The translations under genes and the position numbers were made by a program. Positions 26,458 through 34,685 of a stretch of DNA of 64,000 bases are shown piece by piece. Origin of the DNA: Azophilus sp965220835. GTDB taxonomy: Bacteria > Pseudomonadota > Gammaproteobacteria > Pseudomonadales > Azotimanducaceae. The DNA is taken from the NCBI GenBank assembly GCA_965220835.1, contig OZ244842.1, positions 434,001 to 498,000 of the forward strand, in the 5' to 3' direction. Each line of letters starts with the position of its first letter. The first letter of the stretch is position 1. A model generated the notes under the pieces. It had not been told where the DNA came from. It searched no databases and saw only the letters and a program-made list of their open reading frames with translations.

Positions 26458-26649
26458 TCAGTGTTTAGCTGATCGCCTTCGCTTCAATGCCCGGCTAATG
26501 TAGGTTGTGGTCAGGGCGCCGATGATCAGCAGCGAGATTCCTATAGCGCTGCCGATAATACCTTGGGCGCTGACACCATCAGCATAGGCCAGCAACAGCC
26601 CAAGCGCGATGCAGCATGCGGCCCAGACGCTGAACCAGATTCCTTTCAC
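26458..26649 (-). CDS. Small two-helix membrane protein, 63 aa
   Basis: GTG-started, with AAGGAGCGGAG upstream. Segments WAACCIALGLLLAYA and GIIGSAIGISLLIIGAL are membrane-spanning; the tail RALKRRRSAKH is strongly basic, so it would face the cytoplasm. It follows the microcin-like peptide gene by 123 bp on the same strand, with a strong stem-loop between. Candidate immunity protein by position; no family recognised. Confidence 0.6.
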   Translation of the reverse strand: MKGIWFSVWAACCIALGLLLAYADGVSAQGIIGSAIGISLLIIGALTTTYISRALKRRRSAKH

Positions 26650-26714
26650 TTCTCCGCTCCTTCGTTGGTCATTGTAATCGGCCGGGCTTCATTTGCGTTG
26701 GATCCGAGTTCGTT

Positions 26715-26745
26715 GATTCGGGGGCTTCTAGGAAGCCCCCGAATC
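26715..26745 (-). promoter_or_regulatory. Perfect 14-bp stem-loop downstream of peptide gene A
   Basis: GATTCGGGGGCTTC pairs exactly with GAAGCCCCCGAATC around a TAG triplet, 28 nt after the stop of peptide A and before the small membrane protein genes. No T-run follows on the minus strand, so it could be an RNA-processing or stabilising element rather than an intrinsic terminator. Confidence 0.75.
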
Positions 26746-26772
26746 CTAGCTGTGTGCCGATGATCTGGCAGC

Positions 26773-26952
26773 CTAATTGTCTAGGTACTTGGCCAATTCG
26801 TAGGAGGCCACCACCAAGCTGGCAGAGCTAACCGCCCAGCTAACCACACCACCACCTCCGCCGAGCTTGCCAGCCAAGGCTAGGCCGAAGCCGATCACGG
26901 GAAGTATGCCGCCAGAGGCCTGTTCCATGTCATCATAAGTCAATTCACGCAT
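26773..26952 (-). CDS. Double-glycine-leader peptide A (class II microcin/bacteriocin-like precursor)
   Basis: The 59-residue product starts MRELTYDDMEQASGG. This is the leader type of class II microcins and unmodified bacteriocins, MR-E/K-L/I-T/S-x-x-E/D-M-x-x-x-S-G-G, normally cut after GG by the C39 peptidase domain of an ABC exporter. The predicted mature 44-mer is hydrophobic and Gly-rich (GFGLALAGKLGGGGGVV then SSASLVVASYELAKYL), with no Cys. ACTGGAGACGCAAAA precedes the ATG at 26952; an earlier in-frame start would bury the leader. The 240 bp upstream are duplicated in front of peptide D. The exporter is not in the window. Confidence 0.8.
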   Translation of the reverse strand: MRELTYDDMEQASGGILPVIGFGLALAGKLGGGGGVVSWAVSSASLVVASYELAKYLDN

Positions 26953-27180
26953 TTTTGCGTCTCCAGTAGTCAAGTGGACTTTCAGGGTTGCAAGCAGTGG
27001 CGGCCAACTGCAATGCATGCCACCGAGAATCCAGTGGTTTTCCACGATGGCGCATCAGGGTGATGGTGCAACACAGCGTGGGCTTACAAATTGAGCATGA
27101 AGTGAGGCGAATGGCTCACATTCCAACACGCCTCAATCCGCTGGGTTGAAGCGGCTTTAGCCTCTGGACAACAGGGAAAG
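26941..27180 (-). repeat. Duplicated upstream module, copy 1 (in front of peptide A)
   Basis: This matches 41041-41275 over its length with scattered differences. Shared blocks include TGGGCTTACAAA, AATGGCGCATCAG versus GATGGCGCATCAG, a GGACTTTCAG block and the GGAGACGCAA ribosome-binding context. The segment probably carries promoter and leader of the peptide gene. Confidence 0.75.
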
Positions 27181-28821
27181 TTAGTTTTGGGGCGAACGGG
27201 TGCGCCATCGGGCTTCGGATGCATCGCCGACAACCGCCGCACGCTCCAGTGGCCCAATCAGTCGATATTGCGTTCTCAGGGTGGTCGGCCACTGAAATGA
27301 ACGCTCGCACTCTATCCACTTCGGTTCGTCGTTGATGCCAGCCGCTGGAACCCGCCCTTGCTTGGCGCATGAATCCGCTAGTGCGGCGTAACCCTGTTGG
27401 ACTTCCCTGATGATGTCGTAGCCGGCGATCGCTTTCAGTTCAAAGCCATGAAGGAGTGAGCAGTTCGGCGCATCAAGCGTTAGTGAACCCTCGTTCGTCC
27501 AGAAACCTAGCGCGCTTATGGCGCCGCATTGCTGACGAAGCAGCGCCATGATCATCCGCCAACGCACTGATTCTGGGGACTCCCTTGCCTCCTTTCGAAC
27601 CTCTATGGCGATACCCTGAGACCGGACAAACTGCGCCACTTCCCCCTCGCTTGCTGTTCGCTGCAGAAAGCGACCAGAGACGGACTGTTCCTTTACCAAT
27701 TTCCGGGTTCCCTCCCGCGTGAGCATGTTCACCAAGCCATACTTGAGCCAACGCAGCCAATAGGCGACTGCGCCACAAGCGTAGGGACTGATCACGCTCT
27801 CACCGATCCGCAGATCGTTCATGCATCCATCGAAGTCGTGGCTCAGACGCTGTTCGGCTCTGCGGTGCGATGAGGGCTCTCCATCGCGCCTAGCAGCCAC
27901 AAGCAGTTCGATGAATCGGGCGTGGCCTTCGTGCGCCCATTGCTGCCATGTTTCCGGCACCTGATGGCAGTGAATCAACTCATGCAAAAGCACGTCGTTC
28001 ATCCTCTCCCGCAGAGCTTTGGATTCTTGCGCCCAGACGTTTCCCCGAAACCACAGACGTATGGTGTTGCCTGGCGCATCCCCACCGACTTTACTTTGCT
28101 TGCCGCCGCCAACGGCGGAGAAGTCCACCAGCAATGGCACCTGCATCCGGTGTCCTCCCATTACGTCGATGATCTCGGTCTGCCCTTTCCGGTAAGACTC
28201 GCGGATGGCCCGCCCCAGCCAAGCGGGCAGGGATGTCGGAGTTTGAACCACCGAGTTCGGCGTCAAGTTGTTCCCCAACAGAATGAACCCGCCAACATGC
28301 GAGATTTGGTACTCGCTTTCCATACGACGGTAGGCACCATCAACCACGGCGGCCACGCCAGCTCCAGCCTTAAGCCGGACTGCTAGCTCTCGGCAGGCCT
28401 TCGGAAGCAAGTAGGGCAGATAAACTCCTACCCCGCGTCCTTCCACCGCAAAAGCAAGCGGATACACACCGGCTCTCCGCCGCTCAGGCGGCTCGGGCCT
28501 CAGCGCGATGCGGATCTGATTGGAGGGAGTGGGCAAATGCATCACGCCTTGATTGTTTGGCGTTATCTTTCCGGCCTCTACGATCACATCCTCGAAGTGC
28601 CTGTCGGGCAGAGGCAACTTGAACGAGTCCACTGCTCGATCCAGCAGGTATTCAACGCTAACCAAACCATGCTGTGGCAGTGACAACGCCACCTCTCGGA
28701 GATTCGCGCTGCAACTTTCTTCCTCGGCGAGCCCGTCGGCAGTGCTGGGACATGAGAACAGGCCGAGGATCGCAACGATCAGGGCTTGCCTGAAGCAACG
28801 TCGGCCCGCTTGACCGGCCAC
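27181..28821 (-). CDS. Exported HExxH metallopeptidase-like protein
   Basis: A large protein (546 residues if started at GTG 28821) with a signal peptide in RRCFRQALIVAILGLFSCPS. Near residue 280 it has LLHELIHCHQ and, 17 residues on, EGHARFIE, the HExxH...E arrangement of gluzincin zinc peptidases (M1/M61-like). Several Cys could form disulfides. The open frame extends upstream to 28935, but the upstream codons overlap a 37-codon ORF and read poorly; GTG at 28821 or 28845, or ATG at 28860, are all possible. It sits just upstream of peptide A on the same strand. A link to peptide maturation or release is speculation. Confidence 0.65.
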   Translation of the reverse strand: MAGQAGRRCFRQALIVAILGLFSCPSTADGLAEEESCSANLREVALSLPQHGLVSVEYLLDRAVDSFKLPLPDRHFEDVIVEAGKITPNNQGVMHLPTPSNQIRIALRPEPPERRRAGVYPLAFAVEGRGVGVYLPYLLPKACRELAVRLKAGAGVAAVVDGAYRRMESEYQISHVGGFILLGNNLTPNSVVQTPTSLPAWLGRAIRESYRKGQTEIIDVMGGHRMQVPLLVDFSAVGGGKQSKVGGDAPGNTIRLWFRGNVWAQESKALRERMNDVLLHELIHCHQVPETWQQWAHEGHARFIELLVAARRDGEPSSHRRAEQRLSHDFDGCMNDLRIGESVISPYACGAVAYWLRWLKYGLVNMLTREGTRKLVKEQSVSGRFLQRTASEGEVAQFVRSQGIAIEVRKEARESPESVRWRMIMALLRQQCGAISALGFWTNEGSLTLDAPNCSLLHGFELKAIAGYDIIREVQQGYAALADSCAKQGRVPAAGINDEPKWIECERSFQWPTTLRTQYRLIGPLERAAVVGDASEARWRTRSPQN

Positions 28822-28831
28822 ATGCCCATGT

Positions 28832-28945
28832 CTAAGACCAGTCACCCAGCCCCCTGCCATCCCAATTCTGCGCTCCGATTTGTAGTGGATCATCCGTCTT
28901 GCCAAAAGACAGTGTCTGCACCGAGTATGTTCCAATAGTGTTCAT
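28832..28945 (-). CDS. Possible 37-residue peptide ORF
   Basis: ATG at 28945 is preceded by AAGGAGACGCTG, nearly the same ribosome-binding context (GGAGACGC) as the double-glycine peptides A, B and D. The product starts MNTIGTYSVQTLSFGKTDDP and ends GLGDWS; it has no double-glycine motif. The stop lies 11 nt before GTG 28821 of the metallopeptidase-like gene. The start overlaps, antisense, the methyltransferase-like fragment, so chance cannot be excluded. Confidence 0.35.
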   Translation of the reverse strand: MNTIGTYSVQTLSFGKTDDPLQIGAQNWDGRGLGDWS

Positions 28946-29285
28946 CAGCGTCTCCTTCGCTCCCCAAGTTTCCTCAGTGCCCTGCGATCCGGGCGGCACC
29001 GGGCTTGGCGCTTTGGGCTTCAACCCAGTGACAGTGAATGTCACGGTACGGGAGGCCTGCTTCGTGCCGTTGGCTGTCAGATTTCGTCCTTCACGCTTCC
29101 GAACGAGCTCCAGGCAAGGCAGTTTGGCCAAGTTGCTCGAAGCGAGCAAGTCCCGCGCTCAGGTATTTCGGCGATGGACAACGCTTCCGCACATTCAGTT
29201 TCGCCCGCTGCAGAAGCCAAAGCGACACTTCGCCGTGCGTGACATTGACGAACTGGGCAACTTGTACTTCGATGAGTGGGCTTGA
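28935..29285 (+). pseudogene. Remnant of a methyltransferase C-terminus
   Basis: In one open frame, PGGTGLGALGFNPVTV matches DGAGLGTLGFNPAVAE of the 25089-26159 methyltransferase. The last residues AVRDIDELGNLYFDEWA match MHDFDDPSNLYYEVRV, both followed by TGA. Between them are about 45 unrelated residues. No SAM domain or start codon belongs to this copy. It is a decayed 3'-end duplicate in the same orientation as the intact gene, 2.8 kb downstream, and it bounds the peptide A segment. Confidence 0.65.
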
Positions 29286-29295
29286 GGTGCTGACT

Positions 29296-29691
29296 CTACT
29301 TCTTCGCAGCCTGATAGAGGCGCCAAGCGTACGTACCGGCTGCAGCTAAGGCAAATGCAAAGAGGATGAAGAGGCCGTCCCTAATCAGCTGGTCGGCACG
29401 GCCGCCGTCGAGGACCACTGCCGCGCCCATTAGGCAGAACATGTGGAAGCAGACCATGGCATGGCCGGGGGAGAGGATGGGGATATGGCGGTCGCTTACC
29501 CACTTCTCCGGGGGACCAAACACGCCCTTCCTCCAAAGGCGCACGCCGTACATGGCTCCAAGGCTAATCATGAGCGCGCTTTCGCCGCCGAAACCGAGCT
29601 GGTACACAATCCAGAAAACAGGGAGTGATGCGGCAATCTCCACCAAGCCCGACTTGACGTCGATTCGGAATGCAGAGGGCGGCTCACTCAT
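29296..29691 (-). CDS. Four-helix membrane protein, paralogue of 39861-40265
   Basis: A 131-residue protein starting MSEPPSAFRIDVKSGLVEIA. Predicted helices are ASLPVFWIVYQLGFGG, SALMISLGAMYGVRLW, MVCFHMFCLMGAAVVL and LFILFAFALAAAGTYAWRLY. It shares PVFWIVYQLGFGG, the K/R-W-VSD-HIPI-SPGHA loop and YAWR with the protein at 39861-40265. The ATG at 29691 matches the paralogue's N-terminus. No double-glycine peptide gene is seen just upstream of this copy. Family unknown to me; immunity protein is one possibility. Confidence 0.7.
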   Translation of the reverse strand: MSEPPSAFRIDVKSGLVEIAASLPVFWIVYQLGFGGESALMISLGAMYGVRLWRKGVFGPPEKWVSDRHIPILSPGHAMVCFHMFCLMGAAVVLDGGRADQLIRDGLFILFAFALAAAGTYAWRLYQAAKK

Positions 29692-29943
29692 AGGAGGAAC
29701 GCCAGATGTCCTCCAAGTGCGGAAGCATGGCAGCTCCGATGCGGTGCCGTGGCTGGCCCCTGACAACAGGCGAGTTGGGCATGTGTTCTCTTGTCCAGCT
29801 TTCTAGGAGGGGAATTGACTGGGAGACAGTCATCCGGGCCTTTGGAGTGAGGTTGCCCAAGACGAGATCGTCGGCATTGGGGCTTATTTCGAGCCTCGCT
29901 AGTCGATAGCCGCGACACTTGTGGCGATCTGGTTCGCTTTAAG

Positions 29944-30353
29944 TCACTGCCTCTCGTCGATTACTTGGACCATCGCCTTGTAGTGCTCCGGATCTTCTAG
30001 CTCAATGAGATTCAGCAAGTCGCTAAGCACGCTCTTCGCCTCGCCAAGTATCGTCGGATCATGCTCAGGCTCGCCAATCAAGTCACTGTGGGAGTGAGTG
30101 TGCAGAAACCGTAACACCCTCGTCCTTGTGGGCCCTTCCACCTTGGCGGATTGCAGCTTCTTCCAAAGGTCTCCGGCAATGTGGGGCAGCCGAAAGGCTA
30201 GGAAGGCTTCAAGCAATCGACGGGCCACGTTCGGCAGGTAGTAACTATGCTCAAGACCTTTGCTGGCAGGTCTGTAGGCCTCTCGATAAACCAGAGAAAA
30301 CAGATAATGGTACTCGGATTCATACTGCTCAAGCAACGGGTCTAGCCGGGCAA
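29944..30353 (-). pseudogene. AAA ATPase (COG4694/AAA_13-like), 3' part cut off by an IS
   Basis: The C-terminal 136 or so residues of the ATPase whose 5' part lies at 31976-33842. After removal of the IS and one 9-bp target copy, the frame reads TTIARLDPLLEQYESEYHYL without interruption. The fragment contains YYLPNVARRLLEAFLAFRLP and ends VQVIDERQ. The remaining coding content shows no further damage, so the insertion looks recent. It could not be translated in its natural context. Confidence 0.85.
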
Positions 30354-31975
30354 CAGCAATTCCCGGTGGTCACCCCAGTCGGTCTGTTGGGGGCGTTTTC
30401 GGTCGGGGACAGCGGCTTGGCGCCCGATGGAGGGAGGGGCGCCCCTCAGTGCCGTCCTGAAGTCCTTGTCCGGCTGCGTCGTCACCCCTGAGGAACCGCC
30501 CGTCGCACGCTTGGGCGCGGCCCCCGGTCAGGACGTGTCGAACGGCGTCAGGGCGGGCTTTTGGAAGCCGAACGCGAGCGCCCGGTAGAGGGCCTCCCAA
30601 CTCTCGATGCGGTAGTCCATGAACAGCGACCGCATCCGCTCCCACAAGCGGATGCGGCGCTTCGACTTCGCCAGCGCCGCCTGGAACAGGCCGCAGCACC
30701 GCTGCTGGACCTGGTCGATCAGGAACGCGAGCGTCATCAGCTGCGCGAGCACCGTCGACAGGTGCCGATGGCCGTGCCCGTAGTTGTGCTCAAGGCCGTA
30801 GCCTTGGTTCTTCAGGGTGTTGAAGGTCTCGTTCTCGATGCGCCAGCGCGCCCTTCCGGCGCGCATCAGCGATTCCGCGTTCGACTCGTCGATGCCGACG
30901 TCGGTGACCCATGAGAAGCGCTGCGCCTTCCCGTCGGGCTTCGTCTCGGTCCACTCCAGGAAGTTCACCTCAAGGTCGCGGTTGGCGTCGTTGAGCGGCA
31001 CCCCGTTGATGAAGCGGCAGCGGTGCCGCGTCCCGTCGGCGCCCTTCGTCGCGAGCGTGCGCGTCATCGGCGAGGCGCCCACCGTCTCGAACAGGTCCGC
31101 GTGGTCGCCGGGCTTCGCGCCCAGCACGAAGCGCATGTTGAGTTCCTGAAGGAGCCGGACGTGCGGCCCGTTCGACGCCAGCCCGTCCTCCACCACCATC
31201 AGCTTGAGGTGCGGGTGCTCGCGCCGCACGTCGCGCAGCAGGCGCTTCGCCGCGTTGCGCTCGCAGTCGTTCTTCGTCGCCCCGTCCCCGCGCAGGATCG
31301 GCTCCGGCGGCAGCGCGAACACCTCACGGAAGTCGGGATGCACGAGCGCGGCCCCGAGCATCTGGTGGTAGTACGTCCTCGTGCCGTCCCTGTGCTCCTT
31401 GACGCAGCAGCTGTCGCAGTGGACGGACTTCGACGAGAAGTGGCCGGTGCCGTCCACCGACAGCAGGTAGTGGCCGTCATGCCACGCGAACCCGTCAAGC
31501 CCCTTGCCGCGCTGCAGGGCCGAGAGCACCGCCTTGAAGGCGCCGCGCAGCTCCGACGGGTCCACCCGGTCGAGCCGCTCGCGCATCGTGGTGTCGGCGG
31601 GAACCTGCCGAACCCGGTAGAGGCGGCGCAGGTTCCCCCGAACGGCCCCGTCGCACCGCACGCCCTCCTCGAACTTCAGCAGCGAGGAATGCTTCATGCC
31701 GAACACCGCCAAGCCCGACATCAGGCAGTCCGCCAGGCTGATCCGCGGGTTCCCCACCGGGTCGCTGACCCGCTCGAACCGGCCGCGAACCAACCCCAGC
31801 AGCCCCGGCGCGCTGAGCGTCTTGCGAAGCAGGGTCTTCGACATGGCTGGTCACTCCAAGCCGCAAACTCGCCCGCATCATACTGTTTTTGGGGGAAAAG
31901 TCCGCGAACGGCTTTTCCTCGAAGCGCCGGAAACCCGCGGATTCACTGGACTGGTAGACTTAGCGGGAATTGCTG
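30354..31975 (-). mobile_element. IS4-like insertion sequence, 1622 bp, with 9-bp target duplication
   Basis: Terminal inverted repeats begin CAGCAATTCCCG at both ends and share CCAGTC further in. The target GCCGGGCAA is repeated exactly at 30345-30353 and 31976-31984. The element carries one transposase gene. Its GC-rich sequence contrasts with the less GC-rich ATPase gene it interrupts. Removing the element and one target copy restores a 755-codon frame. Confidence 0.93.
30528..31844 (-). CDS. DDE transposase, IS4-like
   Basis: A 438-residue transposase with the three acidic positions apparently at LLSVDGTGHFSS, LMVVEDGLASNGPHV and ARWRIENETFNTLKNQGYGL (Y/W-R-x-x-E-x(6)-K type). It also has a Cys pair in HCDSCCVKEH. 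The frame is complete from MSKTLLRKTLSAPGLL to the TGA at 30528, so the element may be active. The 9-bp target duplication fits IS4-related families. Confidence 0.88.
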   Translation of the reverse strand: MSKTLLRKTLSAPGLLGLVRGRFERVSDPVGNPRISLADCLMSGLAVFGMKHSSLLKFEEGVRCDGAVRGNLRRLYRVRQVPADTTMRERLDRVDPSELRGAFKAVLSALQRGKGLDGFAWHDGHYLLSVDGTGHFSSKSVHCDSCCVKEHRDGTRTYYHQMLGAALVHPDFREVFALPPEPILRGDGATKNDCERNAAKRLLRDVRREHPHLKLMVVEDGLASNGPHVRLLQELNMRFVLGAKPGDHADLFETVGASPMTRTLATKGADGTRHRCRFINGVPLNDANRDLEVNFLEWTETKPDGKAQRFSWVTDVGIDESNAESLMRAGRARWRIENETFNTLKNQGYGLEHNYGHGHRHLSTVLAQLMTLAFLIDQVQQRCCGLFQAALAKSKRRIRLWERMRSLFMDYRIESWEALYRALAFGFQKPALTPFDTS

Positions 31976-33842
31976 GCCGGGCAATTGTCGTTCGACGCGG
32001 CTCTGCAGACGCGACCTCGCCAAGCATGTAAAACCGTGCGGGCCGCCGAGCTATATCGGAACTGTTCTGGCGCGGAAGGTGATGAAACCAGTTTCGCACT
32101 TGCCGAAAGAATGAGAAATTGTGAGTCAGGATGAACAACTGGCCTGCCGCCTGCGTTCGATCCTTGATAAAACCCAACGCAAGATACATTGCATTCGCGT
32201 CAAGACTTGACACCGGATCGTCAAGGACAACGACGCCCCTTCCTGCATTGAAGCGATGGTCGCCCAGTGTTTTCAGGAAGTAGAGCAAGGCTAGCGCGGT
32301 GCGCTCACCGTCGCTCAATGAAGCAGCTACAGAACCGCTTCGCATAATCGCGTAACCTGTGTCCTTCACACGAATCGTCAATTCCCGGTGGCCCAGATAT
32401 TGCCTCAGGTCGTCATTCAACTCGTCCGCAGGACGCCGGTGCTCCAACATCTCCGTCTCCAACTCCAGCATTCGCCCTTCAATTCGGTCAAGTTTTGCTT
32501 TGTTAGACTCAAAGGCCGCGCTGGCCTCCTTCGCCTCCTTGTCCTTCGCCAAAAAATCGTCGAGGCGATTGGCGATTGATCCATCCGCTATGCGCTTCCT
32601 AGCTTGGTTTGTCACTGCTTCATATTCGTCAGTTCGCGAGTTGTGAAGGTCTATAACTTGGTTCAGTCGGGCACTTTCGTCCGCTTCCTCTAAGGGAATA
32701 GGCACCTCAACATACAGTTTGCTGAATGGCGCGGCTCGCTTTTGTTCCAGAACTCCTGCCAAGCTTTCCAGATGTTCGCACAACTTATTCCGCAGCGCTC
32801 CAAGCTTCGACGAGGCTTCGCTATAGTCCTCAGCAAGATCGTCGTAGACGGCCGTGGAATCTGGCCAACTCAAGTGTCGAAGTTCGTCGCGCACCTTCAA
32901 TACTTCGCTTTTCGCAAGGCCAATTTGGTCGAGCAGCCGTTCATAGGCCACGTTGAAATGTCCTTCGAGTTCCTCTAGCCGACGTTCCGGGAATGTCTGC
33001 TCGCACATCAGGCAATTAGTGGTAGACCCCGCCTTGTGCAGTATTAGGCCTTGCCACACCCAATCGGAGAGATGTGGATTGTCCCGTAGAGCCGGGATCG
33101 ACGATGACACCACGGTTTGCTGCGCAAGTCGCATAACGGTTTCGGTTCGCGCTCGGATCGACGGCAGCTCCAGCGACTTGGCGGGCCGCAGCTTCGCCTT
33201 GTTTGTGGAATGGTGTTGCCTGAGAAGCCGTGTTCGCTCTTCGCGGGACAGTCTAAGGGCGTTGGCATTGCCCGTCTTCACTATTTCGGCCATGCGCTGT
33301 CGATAGTTTGACTTGTTGAAATTGCCATAGGCGCCGCCTTGGATTTGCAGGGTCTCCTTGATGGCCTTGGCTTGTTCTTTGCAGAAGTTGTCAAGATCAG
33401 TTTCGGCCCTATCCCTTCTGCTGCGCGCCTTGTCGATCTGCTTGGCAATCCCCTCCTTTTGTTGGTTGAGGCTGTCCAACTCCTTTTGGTTTTTTGCGCT
33501 GTCTGCCCCCAACACGAAGATGGGGGCCACGTCTCCTCCAGACGATGGGAAGACGTTCTCATCGACGTAGTCTCTGTTGAAGACCCGAATCGGTGGGTCC
33601 TGGTCGGCAAAGTCCTCGCTTCTTGTCGTTTGACCACGCACTACAAGAGCCCCGTGCCCCGTAGTCGGAACCGTGCGTTTCTCCAAGTGGCGAAGGAACC
33701 TGCTCAACGTCGTTTTGCCGGTCCCATTCCAGCCGTAGATCAGATTGAACTTCGCGAACTCCGGTAGGTCGCTAGGCCACCTGAAATCCCGCAGCACACC
33801 TGGGTGCTGTAGCCTGGCGATTCGGCTGATGATGGTAGTCAT
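31976..33842 (-). pseudogene. AAA ATPase (COG4694/AAA_13-like), 5' part interrupted by an IS
   Basis: The intact gene would run from ATG 33842 to 29944 without the IS and encode 755 residues. The Walker A loop is NLIYGWNGTGKTTLSRFL near residue 37 and the Walker B/D-loop is VVVLDDPVSSLDANAMYLAL. A long coiled coil lies between, with a CxxC pair (TTNCLMCEQTF) at its turn, giving an SMC/Rad50-like plan as in RloC. RloC and PrrC are wobble-cleaving anticodon nucleases of phage defence; whether the C-terminus here carries that nuclease motif is unclear. The upstream 63 codons of the open frame were rejected as non-coding. Confidence 0.85.
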
Positions 33843-34167
33843 TGTGGTCTTCCCAGTAGCTGCCCACTCATAGGGTGATTCTGATTCGCTGGACGCTTCG
33901 CGGGCGGAAGTAAGCTGTGTTCCGGTTGAATTCGGGATGAGCGCAACCTGCCAAGGCGAAGGGTCGATGTCAATGCACTGTCGGTGCCACGCCGTTCGCC
34001 GAAGGTCCGCCTGTGCCCAAGGTTGGCGCAACCCTTTACATGCCTTGAGTCGCTCAACCGAGCGTCTGCTTAGCCGGGGATTTGGAGGAACGCAGTGTCG
34101 TCCTTGTCGCTCTTTCGCGTGCTATCCTTCGCCGCTTTGCTAAGGTCGCCGCAAGGACAGCGGGAAG
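33843..34167. other. Divergent intergenic region, no recognised feature
   Basis: It separates the ATPase gene from a plus-strand hypothetical gene and should hold both promoters. I see no operator, repeat or RNA; only AGGACAGCGGGAAG before the ATG at 34168. Confidence 0.35.
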
Positions 34168-34497
34168 ATGCCCACGAGGAAAAAAGCAACCCCCTTCCAA
34201 CGCAAGCGCCGACTGCAGTCGGACAGGGAGATCACCCTGCTGAAGGTCTCCCTGCGCGCCGGAGGGCGCTCGATCAAGTACACACTACCCCTGCCGCAGG
34301 GCGTTGACATTCACGGCGAGGAAGTCACCCAGGCGATCATGTTCATCTTCGCGTCGGACCCGGACTCCCACGTCGGCATGCAGGGGGAGGACGCACCCCC
34401 CGAAATGTCGCGAACCGGCGTCAAGCGTTGGGTGTCTAGCGAGTATTACGCGGAGATGCTGGCCGACTGGCAAGACGCCTTTGGCGGGGATGCTTAG
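34168..34497 (+). CDS. Hypothetical protein, 109 aa
   Basis: MPTRKKATPFQRKRRLQS gives a basic N-terminus; then VSLRAGGRSIKYTLPLP and HGEEVTQAIMFIFAS suggest a small alpha/beta domain, and the end (SSEYYAEMLADWQDAFGGDA) is acidic. It is the only plus-strand gene between 29.3 and 37.4 kb besides IS66. No family recognised. Confidence 0.55.
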   Translation: MPTRKKATPFQRKRRLQSDREITLLKVSLRAGGRSIKYTLPLPQGVDIHGEEVTQAIMFIFASDPDSHVGMQGEDAPPEMSRTGVKRWVSSEYYAEMLADWQDAFGGDA

Positions 34498-34685
34498 CCC
34501 TTGGCTATGGCGTCAGCGCCGCCAGTTTTCTGGCCAAGCGAGGCCCCCTCTCCGGGGTTGTGCCGGCAAGCGAACCAGCGCAGGTCTCTGTTCAGCCTTG
34601 CTGGGTCCCGTCGTTTCAGAGCTCGAATACAGCATTAACCGTCGTTGAGTACCGTCCCCCCATCGTCCCCCCAGCGGGTCTGCGC

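Noticed and set aside
33843..34031. N-terminal extension of the AAA ATPase to 34031
   Set aside because: The 63 extra codons have no domain character; the protein naturally starts at MTTIISRIARLQ just before the Walker A strand.
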